64,000 bases of DNA. Origin: Arcuatula senhousia (lineage: Eukaryota; Mollusca; Bivalvia; Mytilida; Mytilidae). Location: NCBI GenBank assembly GCA_963971305.1, contig CAXARO010001760.1, forward strand, positions 1 through 64,000, written 5' to 3'. The notes below the pieces were generated by a model. That model searched no databases. It saw only the letters and a list, made by a program, of their open reading frames with translations, and was not told the DNA's origin. The stretch's first letter is position 1, and each line of letters begins with the position of its first letter. A program made the translations under genes and the position numbers. Below are positions 9,717 through 22,544 of the stretch, in pieces.

Positions 9717-10647
9717 AAGGTCTTTCCCTTTCCAAGGGAAGACCTTATTGTATTTCTTCTGATTATTATTATTTTTTTTCTTCCGCCAAAAATCAACTTG
9801 TAGAAGTACGCGACATATCGCAATGATAGTTGGTACACTTTATCGGTCAAGGTTTGTCGTCTCAGAAAAAACACTTGGGTACCGTACCCTTTCGCGTATA
9901 AGAATTATCTCCCTTTTTACTGTAAAGTTTGTTGCTCTATCTCCTCCTAAGCCATAGAAGGTAACAAATTTAATCCTTTTGAAACAGGTAGAGTAACTCA
10001 TCGTGTTGTCAAACTACTATTTTTCATATTGATATATTCAATAATATAGGAGTTATTCCCCTTGAAACTTTGACTTTTTTAGTATAAAATTATAAAATCA
10101 ACAAATCTTAAGGTATTTCAATGAAACTTGGTATACAGGGTTAGTGACCCCTAAGGACCAAAATAAGGTCAAGGTCAAAGGTCAAGGTCATCATTTGTTG
10201 ATTTGCAAAAAAATAGCATTTTTTGATTGCGAAATAAGTCCAACAAGGAGAAACATTTTTCAGTACCCATTTTACTTTAAATAGTGTGTTTATGTTTCCT
10301 CTACCCAACACAGAAAAAAAAATTGAAAAAAGTGAAAAAATGTTGTCGCGACATGGATTTTTGTGATTTTTACACCGTATCACTGTATTTAGCCATTGTA
10401 TGACCTTGAAGGTTTTTTCAAGGTCAAACCACCTTACCTTTACTATTCCAACCTATTTCAGTCATTAAAAGTCACCAGATGTCAAAAATAAAAAAGTTGA
10501 CTTTTGCCCCCCCTTTTTTTAGAAAATTTGGAAATTTGCCATTTTTGACCAAAAAATGTTATTTTTGGATAAATACACCTAATTTGACCATAATTAGATG
10601 ATATCAACCTTAAAAGCACAGAAAAAGTCCAATCTGCCCTCTTTTTT
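9717..10647 (+). mobile_element. Family-A unit (931 bp)
   Basis: The head at 9717 is followed by a body of the type CCGCCAAAAATCAACTTGTAG. The unit ends CTGCCCTCTTTTTT and abuts the next head at 10648. It carries DR1 (AGGTCAAAGGTCA) and TGTCGCGACA. Confidence 0.85.
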
Positions 10648-10698
10648 AAGGTCTTTCCCTTTCCAAGGGAAGACCTTATTGTATTTCTTCTGATTATT
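10648..10698 (+). mobile_element. Stacked family-A head (51 bp)
   Basis: The A head plus its ATTGTATTTCTTCTGATTATT spacer is followed directly by another A head at 10699, with no body of its own here. Confidence 0.85.
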
Positions 10699-11632
10699 AA
10701 GGTCTTTCCCTTTCCAAGGGAAGACCTTATTGTATTTCTTCTGATTATTATTATTTTCTTTCTTCCGCCAAAAATCAACTTGTAGAAGTACGCGACATGT
10801 CGCAATGAAAGTTGGTATACTTTATCGGTCAAGGTTTGTCGTCTCAGAAAAAACACTTGGGTACCGTACCCTTTCGCGTATAAGAATTATCTCCCCTTTC
10901 ACTGTAAAGTTTGTTCCTCTATCTCCTCCTAAGCCATAACAGGTATCAAATTCAATCCTTTTGAAACAGGTAGAGTAACTCTTGGTGTTGTGCCACATCT
11001 ATTTTTTATTTTGATATATTCAATAATATAGGAGTTATTCCCCTTGAAACTTTGACTTTTTTAGTATAAAATTCTAAAATCAACAAATCTTAAAATGTTT
11101 CAATGAAACTTGGTATACAGGGTCAGTGACCCCTAAGGATCAAAATAAGGTCAAGGTCAAAGGTCAAGGTCATCATTTGTTGATTTGCAAAAAATTAACA
11201 TTTTTTTATTGCGAAATAAGTCCAACAAGGAGAAACATTTTTCAGTACCCATTTTACTTTAAATAGTGTGTTTATGTTCCATCTACCCAACACAGAAAAA
11301 AAATTTGAAAAAAGTGAAAAAATGTTGTCGCGACATGGATTTTTGTGATTTTTACACCGTATCACTGTATTTAGCCATGGTATGACCTTGAAGGTTTTTT
11401 CAAGGTCAAATCACCTAACCTTTACTATTCCAACCTATTTCAGTCATTAAAAGTCACCAGATGTCAAAAATAAAAAAGTTGACTTTTGCCTCCCCCCCTT
11501 TTTTTTGAAAATTTGGAAATTTGCCATTTTTGACAAAAAAATGTTATTTTTGGATAAATACACCTTATTTGACCATAATTAGATGATATCAACCCTAAAA
11601 GCACAGAAAAAGTCCAATCTGCCCTCTTTTTT
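10699..11632 (+). mobile_element. Family-A unit (934 bp)
   Basis: Head and body as in the 931-bp type. The 3-bp length difference comes from small indels. It abuts the head at 11633. Confidence 0.85.
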
Positions 11633-12203
11633 AAGGTCTTTCCCTTTCCAAGGGAAGACCTTATTGTATTTCTTCTGATTATTAAGGTCTTTCCCACTAC
11701 AGTGGAAAGACCTTATTGTATTTCTTATGATTAAGGTCTTTCCCACTACAGTGGAAAGACCTTACTGTATTTCTTATGGTTATTATTATTATTATTATTT
11801 TTCTTCTTCTTTTCCGCTGTGAATGTCGCAAAAGTGTCGCGACATATCTTTACGATACTTCTTGCGTTAACTCGGTCATACCCAGACTGGCCTTGACCGC
11901 AACCTGAAAACCGAACTATTTTTAGTAACGGAGTTATCTGCCCCAGACCGAAAACCCTTGTGCACAGATCTCCACCTACACCGTAACCGATATAAAAAAT
12001 TTAAAGTGTGGGAAATGTTGCTGGACTCATGGGAACATGTCATCACGAAAAAAAATAATTTTCGATCAACTTCCTGGTTACGCGTTTTTGAGTCGAAACC
12101 TGTCGCGACACATCAAAATTTTTTTCTTCAAAACGGTTAGTCCTAGAGACTTGGGACCTTCACCAATCATCCTAAGTGACATATGTTACATCTAAAAATG
12201 TCA

Positions 12204-12236
12204 AGGTCAAAGGTCAAATCTCAAGGTCAGAGGTCA
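12204..12236 (+). promoter_or_regulatory. Two DR1 AGGTCA repeats in family B (representative)
   Basis: AGGTCA-A-AGGTCA (12204-12216) and AGGTCA-G-AGGTCA (12224-12236). A second cluster at 12952-12977 has four AGGTCA copies with spacers of 1, 1 and 0. The pattern recurs in the other full-length B bodies. Confidence 0.4.
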
Positions 12237-12823
12237 TGATACACCTTGTTTGCAGTATAGCTCAAAAACCATACAAAATTGAAGCAGACATGTAATGGGG
12301 AAAATTCTCGTCTCATTTAGACCTTTATTTGATATAAAGGGTCGAACACTGTATGACAAACCGTTTTCGAGTTATGGCCCTTAACGCGTTTCGGCTTATC
12401 TGTTTTTGGCTTATAACTTTTAAACCGTCAGAGATAATATAGTAAACATATGGGTTTTTTGTGACCGTCATTATATCTCCTTCAATTTAAGACCAAAGTC
12501 GAATGGTTACGGGCAGCCATTTTCAAAATGGCCGACACCATAAACAGTTTTTATGAAATAACACTTAAACCGTACAAAATTGAAGCGGACAATACATGGT
12601 AAAAATGTTCGCCATGTCGAAATCTACAAAAAGTGTTTCAGGTGCGAAAGCGTAAAACTTGTCGTTTTTGAGTTATCGCCCTTGATTCGTATTTTTAAAA
12701 TGATTTTTGGTTTATAACTTTTTAACCATAAAAGATGGTGAATGAAACATAGGGTTTATTTGAAAGAAAATTGAATTACCTACAATTTGAACCCAAACAG
12801 TACATGATTCAGTTGAACGGTTC

Positions 12824-12835
12824 CAAAATGGCGGC
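12824..12835 (-). promoter_or_regulatory. YY1-like motif in family B (representative)
   Basis: CAAAATGGCGGC is the reverse complement of GCCGCCATTTTG, the canonical YY1 pattern. It is kept in the full-length B bodies. A related CAAAATGGTCGCC lies in element C (58532-58544). Confidence 0.35.
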
Positions 12836-13319
12836 CAAAACAAGTTTCGCGAAATGCGTTTTTTGCCAATAACTTGAAAACCATAACAGATAGTATAGTA
12901 AACATGTATACTTAAATGAATCAGAATGCAAAGAGCTACAATTTGAGTCCAAGGTCAAAGGTCATAGGTCAAGGTCATTCCCTAGCAACAAGGTAACCTT
13001 AATGAAAAGTCCATAGCAACCATACATATTCTTAAACCAGACTACTTTCTGAGTTTAGATGTAAGTTTTTTCAACCGGAAGTGACATTTAGTCCATAGCA
13101 ACCGACATAAAAGTCCTTAGCAACCATACTTTTTCTGACTCAAGGCCCCCTGATCTTCATTCTTGAGCCTATATCAAAATAATTGGCAACATCTTGTCTG
13201 AAACAAAGTGACTCAAATGTCTTTAGTACTTGTATAAAATACCATATCAAAAACATAAGACAGGGAAAGACCTCACATTTGTTCTCTGAACAAATGACTT
13301 TTTAATTATTATTATTATT

Positions 13320-14892
13320 AAGGTCTTTCCCACTACAGTGGAAAGACCTTATTGTATTTCTTATGATTATTATTATTATTATTATTCTTCTTTTTCTTCC
13401 GCGGGCCAAATACAAAAAGTGTCGCAACATATCATTTCGATACTTAATACCATTAACCGACACTGCCTGGGCTTGACCTGACTAACCCTGCGAAACCGAT
13501 CTATTTTTAGTAACAGAGTTATCTCCCCAAACACTGTTTACCCTTGTGTTCATATCTCCTCCTAAACCGTAACCGGTTTAACAAATCTGAAGTGTGGAAA
13601 TGGTTGTGCAACTCTTGGCGACAAATCTCCACCAAAAAAAATTGATTTCGATCAACTTCCTGTTTACGCGTTTTTGACGCGAAGTTTGTCGAAAACGTAA
13701 AAGTTGGACGATTTCGATGAAACTTGGTTTCCTAGTAGATTAGGGAGTCCTGATTACATATCCGGACTTTAAATTTTTTTTCGGTCCACCATTTTTAAAA
13801 TGGACGCCATTGAAATTTTGTGTTCGCTATAACTTAAAAACCATAATAAATAGAAGCGCACAATAAATTTAAAAAATGTTCCTCTCATTGAGATCTTCAT
13901 TTGATATAACAGGTCGAACACTGTACGACAAACCATTTTTGAGTTACAGCCCTTGACGCGTTTCGGTTAAACGGTTTTTGGGTAATAACTTTAAAACGGT
14001 TCGAGATAATATAGTAAACATAGGGGTTTTTTGTGACTGTCATTATGAGTCCTTCAATTTAAGACCAAAGTTGAATGGTAACGGGCAGCCATTTTCAAAA
14101 TGGCCGCCATCAGAAACTGTTTTTTGAGTATAACACAAAAACTGTAAAAAATTTAAGCGGACAATAAGTGGAAAAAATGTTCGCCACGTCGAAAGCTACA
14201 AAAAATGTTTCAGGTGCGAAAGCGTAAAACTTGTTGTTTTTGAGTTACGGCCCTTGATTCGTAACTAAAAAATGGTTTTTTAATTATAACTTCTAAACGG
14301 TTACAGATGGTGAATGAAATGTAGGGTTCATTTGATAGAGAATTAAAAGACCTACAATTTGAGTCCAAACAGTGTATGATTTGGTTGACTGGTTCCAAAA
14401 TGGCGGCCAAAACAAGTTTCACGAAACACGTTTTCTGCCCATAACTTGAAAACCATAACAGATAGTATAGTAAACATGTATACTTAAATGAATCAGAATG
14501 CCAAGACCTACAATTTGAGTCCAAGGTCAAAGGTCATGGGTCAAGGTCATTCCCTAGCAACAAGGTAACATTTATGAAAAGTCCATAGCAACCATATATA
14601 TTCTTAACCAAGACTACTTTCCGAGTTAAAATTTGTCAACCGGAAGTAACCCTTAGTCCATAGCAACCAACAAAATGTCCTTAGCAACCATCCTTTTTCT
14701 GACACTAGGCCCCTTGATCTTTATTCTGGAACCTATTTGATAACTATTGGTAACCTCATATCGAAAACGAAATGACTCATTTGTCTATAGTACTTGTATT
14801 GGACACCATAATGCTAACATGCTAAAGCGACAGAGAGACAAGAGACAGGGAAAGACCTCTCATTTGTTCTCTGAACAAATGGCATTTTAATT
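13320..14892 (+). mobile_element. Family-B element B3, complete (1573 bp)
   Basis: The head follows directly on the ATT repeats after B2. The tail at 14848-14892 has the variant GGGAAAGACCTCT then CATTTGTTC/GAACAAATG then GCATTTTAATT. The body is clearly diverged from B2, so the two are separate insertions and not a recent duplication. Confidence 0.85.
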
Positions 14893-17379
14893 ATTATTAT
14901 TCTTCTTTTTCTTCCGCGGGCCAAATACAAAAAGTGTCGCGACATATCATTTTGATACTTAATACCATTAACCGACACTGCCTGGGCTTGACCTGACTAA
15001 CCCTGCGAAACCGATCTATTTTTAGTAACGGAGTTATCTGCCCCAGACCGAAAACCCTTGTGCACAGATCTCCTCCTAAACCGTAACCGATATCAAAAAT
15101 TTAAAGTGTGGGAAATGTTGCTGGACTCATGGGAACATGTCATCACGAAAAAAAATAAATTTCGATCAACTTCCTGGTTACGCGTTTTTGAGTCGAAACC
15201 TGTCGCGACACGTCAATTTTTTTTCTTCAAAACGGTTAGTCCTAGAGACTTGGGACCTTCACCAATCATCCTAGGTGACATATGTTGCATTTAAAAATGT
15301 CAAGGTCAAAGGTCAAATCTCAAGGTCAGAGGTCATGATACACCTTGTTTGCAGTATAGCTCAAAAACCATACAAAATTGAAGCAGACATGTAATGGGGA
15401 AAATACTCGTCTCATTTAGACCTTTATTTGATATAAAGGGTCGAACACTGTGCGACAAACCGTTTTCGAGTTATGGCCTTTAACGCGGTTCGGCTAAACG
15501 GTTTTTGGCTTATAACTTGAAAACGGTTTGAGATAACATAGTAAACATATGGGTTATTTGAGACCGTAAACTTATGCCCTCCGATATAAAACCAAAGTCG
15601 CATAGCTACGGACAGCCATTTTCAAAATGGCCGCCATCGGAAATTGTTTTTTGAGTATAACACAAAAACTGTAAAAAATTTAAGCGGACAATAAATGGAA
15701 AAAATGTTCGCCACGTTGAAAGCTACAAAAAATGTTTCAGGTGCGAAAGCGTAAAACTTGTTGTTTTTGAGTTACGGCCCTTGATTCGTAATTAGAAAAT
15801 GGTTTTTTAATTATAACTTCTAAACGGTTACAGATGGTGAATAAAATGTAGGGTTCATTTGATAGAGAATTAAAAGACCTACAATTTGAGTCCAAACAGT
15901 GTATGATTTGGTTGACTGGTTCCAAAATGGCGGCCAAAACAAGTTTCGCGAAACACGTTTTTTGCCCATAACTTGAAAACCATAACAGATAGTATAGTAA
16001 ACATGTATACTTAAATGAATCAGAATGCCAAGACCTACAACTTGAGTCCAAGGTCAAAGGTCATAGGTCAAGGTCATTCCCTAGCAACAAGGTAACATTA
16101 ATGAAAAGTCCATAGCAACCATATATATTCTAAACCAAGACTACTTTTTGAGTTAAGGGTAAGTTTTTTCAACCGGAAGTCCATAGCAACCGTAATAAAA
16201 GTCCTTAGCAACCATACTTTTTCTGACTCTAGGTTCCCTGCTCTTCATTCTGGAGCCTATATCACAATAATTGGCAACATATAGTCATAAACAAAGTGAT
16301 TCAAATGTCTTTAGTACTTGTAAAAAATACCATAACAAAAACGTAAGACAGGGAAAGACCTCACATTTGTTCTCTGAACAAATGACTTTTTAATTATTAT
16401 TTTCTTTCTTCCGCCAAAAATCAACTTGTAGAAGTACGCGACATGTCGCAATGAAAGTTGGTATACTTTATCGGTCAAGGTTTGTCGTCTCAGAAAAAAC
16501 ACTTGGGTACCGTACCCTTTCGCGTATAAGAATTATCTCCCCTTTCACTGTAAAGTTTGTTCCTCTATCTCCTCCTAAGCCATAACAGGTATCAAATTCA
16601 ATCCTTTTGAAACAGGTAGAGTAACTCTTGGTGTTGTGCCACATCTATTTTTTATTTTGATATATTCAATAATATAGGAGTTATTCCCCTTGAAACTTTG
16701 ACTTTTTTAGTATAAAATTCTAAAATCAACAAATCTTAAAATGTTTCAATGAAACTTGGTATACAGGGTCAGTGACCCCTAAGGATCAAAATAAGGTCAA
16801 GGTCAAAGGTCAAGGTCATCATTTGTTGATTTGCAAAAAATTAACATTTTTTTATTGCGAAATAAGTCCAACAAGGAGAAACATTTTTCAGTACCCATTT
16901 TACTTTAAATAGTGTGTTTATGTTCCATCTACCCAACACAGAAAAAAATTTTGAAAAAAGTGAAAAAATGTTGTCGCGACATGGATTTTTGTGATTTTTA
17001 CACCGTATCACTGTATTTAGCCATGGTATGACCTTGAAGGTTTTTTCAAGGTCAAATCACCTAACCTTTACTATTCCAACCTATTTCAGTCATTAAAAGT
17101 CACCAGATGTCAAAAATAAAAAAGTTGACTTTTGCCCCCCCCTTTTTTTTGAAAATTTGGAAATTTGCCATTTTTGACAAAAAAATGTTATTTTTGGATA
17201 AATACACCTTATTTGACCATAATTAGATGATATCAACCCTAAAAGCACAGAAAAAGTCCAATCTGCCCTCTTTTTTAAGGTCTTTCCCTTTCCAAGGGAA
17301 GACCTTATTGTATTTCTTCTGATTATTAAGGTCTTTCCCACTACAGTGGAAAGACCTTACTGTATTTCTTATGGTTATT

Positions 17380-17926
17380 AAGGTCTTTCCCACTACAGTG
17401 GAAAGACCTTACTGTATTTCTTATGGTTATTATTATTATTATTATTATTATTTTTCTTCTTCTTTTCCGCTGTGAATGTCGCAAAAGTGTCGTGACATAT
17501 CTTTACGATACTTCTTGCGTTAACTCGGTCAGACCCAGACTCGCCTTGACCGCAACCTGAAAACCGAACTATTTTTAGTAACGGAGTTATCTGCCCCAGA
17601 CCGAAAACCCTTGTTATCAGATAATCTCAGAAACCGTAACCGGTATCAAAAATCTAAAGTGTGGGAAATGTTGCTGGACTCATGAGAACATGTCATCACG
17701 AAAAAAAAAATTTTTCGATCAACTTCCTGGTTACGCGTTTTTGAATCGAAACCTGTCGCGACACGTCAAAATTTTTTTCTTCAAAACGGTTAGTCCTAGA
17801 GACTTGGGACCTTCACCAATCATCCTAGGTGACATATGTTTAACTTTAAGACAAAGGTTAAAGGTCATAGGTCACGTTTACGGGAAAGACCTCTCATTTG
17901 TTCTCGGAACAAATGGCACTTTAATT
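17380..17926 (+). mobile_element. Miniature family-B derivative (547 bp)
   Basis: It has an intact B head and an intact B tail (17882-17926), but only about the first 440 bp of the body. The interior is deleted after ACATATGTT. The next head (17927) begins immediately after its AATT. It retains both ends and so could still be mobilised in trans. Confidence 0.8.
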
Positions 17927-19481
17927 AAGGTCTTTCCCACTACAGTGGAAAGACCTTATTGTATTTCTTCTGATTATTATTATTATTATTATTCTTCTTC
18001 TTTTCCGCGGTCACTATAACAAAAGTGTCGCGACATAACTTTACGACACTTGGTACCATTATTCGGTCATACCCTGACTCGCCTTGACTGACCCTGCGAA
18101 ACCGATCTATTTTTAGTAACGGAGTTATCTGCCCCAGACCGGAAAACCTTGTTTGCAAAATTACTCAAAAATTTAAACCGTTATCAAAAAACTAAAGAGT
18201 GGAAAATGTCATTTGACTCCTAGGGATGATTTGTAGACAAAAAAAAAAATTTCGAACAACTTCCTGGTTACGCGTTTTTGACTCGAAAAGTGTCGCGACA
18301 CGTCAATTTTTTTTTCTCCAAAACGGTTAGTCCTAGAGACTTGGGACCTTCACCAATCATCCCAAGTGACATATGTTCCATCTAAAAATGTCAAGGTCAA
18401 AGGTCAAATCTCAAGGTCAGAGGTCATGATACACCTTGTTTGCAGTATAGCTCAAAAACCATACAAAATTGAAGCAGACATGTAATGGGGAAAATACTCG
18501 TCTCATTTAGACCTTTATTTGATATAAAGGGTCGAACACTGTACGACAAACCGTTTTCGAGTTATGGCCCTTAACGCGTTTCGGCTTATCTGTTTTTGGC
18601 TTATAATTTTTAAACCGTCAGAGATAATATAGTAAACATATGGGTTTTTTGTGACCGTCATTATGGGCCCTTCAATTTAAGACCAAAGTCGAATGGTTAC
18701 GGGCAGCCATTTTCAAAATGGCTGACACCGTAAACAGTTTTTATGAAATAACACTTAAAACGTACAAAATTGAAGCGGACAATACATGGAAAAAATGTTC
18801 GCCATGTCGAAATCTACAAAAAGTGTTTCAGGTGCGAAAGCGTAAAACTTGTCGTTTTTGAGTTATCGCCCTTGATTCGTATTTTAAAATGATTTTTTGT
18901 TTATAACTTTTAAACCATAAAAGATGATGAATAAAACATAGGGTTCATTTGATAGAGAATTAAAAGACCTACAATTTGAGTCCAAACAGTGTATGATTCG
19001 GTTGACCGGTTTCAAAATGGCGGCCAAAACAAGTTTCGCGAAACACGTTTTTTGCCCATAACTTGAAAACCATAACAGATAGTATAGTAAACATGTATAC
19101 TTAAATGAATCAGAATGCAAAGAGCTACAATTTGAGTCCAGGGTCAAAGGTCATAGGTCAAGGTCATTCCCTAGCAACAAGGTAACATTAATGAAAAGTC
19201 CATAGCAACCATATATATTCTAAATCAAGACTACTTTTTGAGTTTAGGGTTAAGTTTTTTCAACCAATGGTAGCCCCTAGTCCATAGCAACCGTCATAAA
19301 AGTCCTTAGCAACCATACTTTTTCTGACTTCAGACTCATTGCTCATTACTCTAGAACATTTTTCGCAACTAATAGTTTAATACTATTGTCAAAATCAGAC
19401 TGAAATAGCCTAACCAAACATAACTAACAAGAACATGGGAAAGACCTCACATTTGTTCTCTGAACAAATGACTTTTTAATT
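17927..19481 (+). mobile_element. Family-B element, complete (1555 bp)
   Basis: The head at 17927 has the ATTGTATTTCTTCTG spacer that is usual in family A, a head/spacer mix. The body starts CCGCGGTCACTATAAC, and the tail is at 19437-19481. Confidence 0.8.
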
Positions 19482-21024
19482 ATTATTATTATTATTATTC
19501 TTCTTCTTTTCCGCGGTCACTATAACAAAAGTGTCGCGACATAACTTTACGACACTTGGTACCATTATTCGGTCATACCCTGACTCGCCTTGACTGACCC
19601 TGCGAAACCGATCTATTTTTAGTAACGGAGTTATCTGCCCCAGACCGAAAACCCTTGTTATCAGATAATCTCAGAAACCGTAACCGGTATCAAAAATCTA
19701 AAGAGTGGAAAATGTCATTTGACTCCTAGGGATGATTTGTAGATCAAAAAAAAAATTTCCGAACAACTTCCTGGTTACGCGTTTTTGAGTCGAAACCTGT
19801 CGCGACACGTCAAAAATTTTTTCTTCAAAACGGTTAGTCCTAGAGACTTGGGACCTTCACCAATCATCACGGATGACATATGTTACATTTAAAAATGTCA
19901 AGGTCAAAGGTCAAATCTCAAGGTCAGAGGTCATGGTACACCTTGTTTTCAATTTCCCTCAAAAACCATACAAAAATTAAGCAGACATGTAATGGGGAAA
20001 ATACTCGTCTCATTTAGACCTTCATTTGATATAAAGGGTTGAACACTGTGCGACAAACCGTTTTCGAGTTATGGCCCTTAACGCGTTTCGGTTAAACGGT
20101 TTTTGGCTCATAACTTGAAAACGGTTCGAGATACCATAGTAAACATATGGGTTATTTGAGACCGTAAACTTATGCCCTCCGATATAAAACCAAAGTCGCA
20201 TGGCTACGGACAGCCATTTTCAAAATGGCTGCCATCGGAAATTGTTTTTTGAGTATAACACAAAAACTGTAAAAAATTTAAGCGGACAATAAATGGAAAA
20301 AATGTTCGCCACGACGAAATCTACAAAAAATGTTTCAGGTGCGAAAGCGTAAAACTTGTTGTTTTTGAGTTACGGCCCTTGATTCGTAATTAAAAAATGT
20401 TTTTTTAATTATAACTTCTAAACGGTTACAGATGGTGAATGAAATGTAGGGTTCATTTGATAGAGAATTGAAAGACCTACAATTTGAGTCCAAACAGTGT
20501 ATGATTTGGTTGACTGGTTCCAAAATGGCGGCCAAAACAAGTTTCGCGAAACACGTTTTTTGCCCATAACTTGAAAACCATAACAGATAGTATAGTAAAC
20601 ATGTATACTTAAATGAATCAGAATGCCAAGACCTACAATTTGAGTCCAAGGTCAAAGGTCATGGGTCAAGGTCATTCCCTAGCAACAAGGTAACATTTAT
20701 GAAAAGTCCATAGCAACCATATATATTCTTAACCAAGACTACTTTCCGAGTTTAGAGTTAAAATTTGTCAACCGGAAGTAGCCCTTAGTCCATAGCAACC
20801 AACAAAATGTCCTTAGCAACCATCCTTTTTCTGACACTAGGCCCCTTGATCTTTATTCTGGAACCTATTTGATAATTATTGGTAACCTCATATCGAAAAC
20901 GAACTGACTCATTTGTCTATAGTACTTGTATTGGACACCATAATGCTAACATGCTAAAGCGACAGAGAGACAAGAGACATAGAAAGACCTCTCATTTGTT
21001 CTCTGAACAAATGGCATTTTAATT
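19482..21024 (+). mobile_element. Headless family-B body
   Basis: It starts with (ATT)n, CTTCTTCTTTTCCGCGG and a full B body, and ends with a tail whose inverted-repeat copy has decayed (ATAGAAAGACCTCT). No head precedes it, as expected for the outer part of a nested element. Confidence 0.8.
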
Positions 21025-22544
21025 TTTATTATTATTTTTCTTCTTCTTTTCCGCTGTGAATGTCGCAAAAGTGTCGCGACATATCTTTACGATACTTTTT
21101 GCGTTAACTCGGTCATACCCAGACTCGCCTTGACCGCAACCTGAAAACCAAACTATTTTTAGTAACGGAGTTATCTGCCCCAGACCGAAAACCCTTGTTA
21201 TCAGATAATCTCAGAAACCGTAACCGGTATCAAAAATCTAAAGTGTGGGAAATGTTGCTGGACTCCTGGCAACATGTCATCACGCAAAAAAAAAAATTTT
21301 GATCAACTTCCTGGTTACGCGTTTTTTACCCGAAAAGTGTCGCGACACATCAAATTTTTTTTCTTCAAAACGGTTAGTCCTAGAGACTTGGGACCTTTAC
21401 CAATCATCCTAGATGGCATATGTTGCATTCAAAAATGTCAAGGTCAAAGGTCAAATCTCAAGGTTAGAGGTCATGGTACACCTTGTGTGCAGATAGGCTT
21501 AAAAACCATACAAGATAGAAGCAGACATGTAATGGGAAAAATACTTGTCTCGTTTAGACCTTTATTTTATATAAAGGGTCAAACACTGTGCGACAAACCA
21601 TTTTCGAGTTATGGCCCTAAACGCGTTTCGGCTTATCCGTTTTTGGCTTATAACTTTTAAACCGTCAGAGATAATATAGTAAACATATGGTTTTTTTGTG
21701 ACCGTCATTATGGGCCCTTCAATTTAAGACCAAAGTCGAATGGTCACGGGCAGCCATTTTCAAAATGGCTGACACCGTAAACAGTTTTTATGAAATAACA
21801 CTTAAACCGTACAAAATTGAAGCGGACAATACATGGAAAAAATGTTCGCCATGTCGAAATCTACAAAAAGTGTTTCAGGTGCGAAAGCGTAAAACTTGTC
21901 GTTTTTGAGTTATCGCCCTTGATACGTATTTTTAAGATGGTTTTTTGTTTATAACTTTTTAACCATAAAAGATGGTGAATGAAACATAGGGTTCAAGTGA
22001 AAGAGAATTCAATTACCTACAATTTGAACCCAAACAGTACATGATTCGGTTAAACAGTTTCAAAATGGCGGCCAAAACAAGTTTCGCGAAACACGTTTTT
22101 TGCCAATAACTTGAAAACCATAACAGATAGTATAGTAAACATGTATACTTAAATGAATCAGTATATAAAGAGCTACAATTTGAGTCCAAGGTCAAAGGTC
22201 TTGGGTCAAGGTCATTCCCTAGCAACAAGGTAACATTAATGAAAAGTCCATAGCAACCATATATATTCTAAACCAAGACTACTTTTTGAGTTTAGGGTTA
22301 AGTTTTTGCAACCGGAAGTGACATTTAGTCCATAGCAACCGACATAAAAGTCCTTAGCAACCATACTTTTTCTGACTCTAGGCCCCCTGATCTTCATTCT
22401 GGAGCCTATATCACAATCATTGGCAACATCTTGTCATAAACAAAGTGACTCAAATGTCTTTAGTACTTGTATAAAATACTATAACAAAAACATAAGACAG
22501 GGAAAGACCTCACATTTGTTCTCTGAACAAATGACTTTTTAATT
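21025..22544 (+). mobile_element. Headless family-B body
   Basis: Starts at the ATT tract and ends with a full B tail (GGGAAAGACCTCAC, hairpin, TTTTTAATT). No head was found for it in the window. Confidence 0.8.

Larger units (their letters stand above)
11733..13307 (+). mobile_element. Family-B element B2, complete (1575 bp)
   Basis: Head at 11733; ATT tract; CTTCTTCTTTTCCGC; body; tail at 13263-13307 with its hairpin at 13276-13296 (9-bp stem, loop TCT). Potential sites are two DR1 repeats at 12204-12236, a YY1-like CAAAATGGCGGC at 12824-12835, and AGGTCA x4 at 12952-12977. There is no open frame of significance, so it is non-autonomous. Confidence 0.85.
11684..16395 (+). mobile_element. 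Family-B element B1, itself split by B2 and B3
   Basis: The B head is at 11684-11714 (5' arm AAGGTCTTTCCCACT, 3' arm AGTGGAAAGACCTT). Its body resumes at 14893 and ends with the B tail at 16351-16395: GGGAAAGACCTC, then hairpin stem CATTTGTTC/GAACAAATG, then ACTTTTTAATT. Two further B elements occupy its ATT tract. It is non-coding and carries several DR1-type AGGTCA repeats, CAAAATGGCGGC and repeated CCATAGCAAC. Confidence 0.85.
11633..17276 (+). mobile_element. Family-A unit split by a nest of family-B elements
   Basis: The A head is at 11633, but its body appears only at about 16396-17276. Between them, in the ATT tract, lie three B elements. Removing 11684-16395 restores an A unit of about 931 bp. 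The left edge reads CTGATTATT and the right edge ATTATTATTTTC, as in an uninterrupted copy plus one ATT. Confidence 0.85.
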
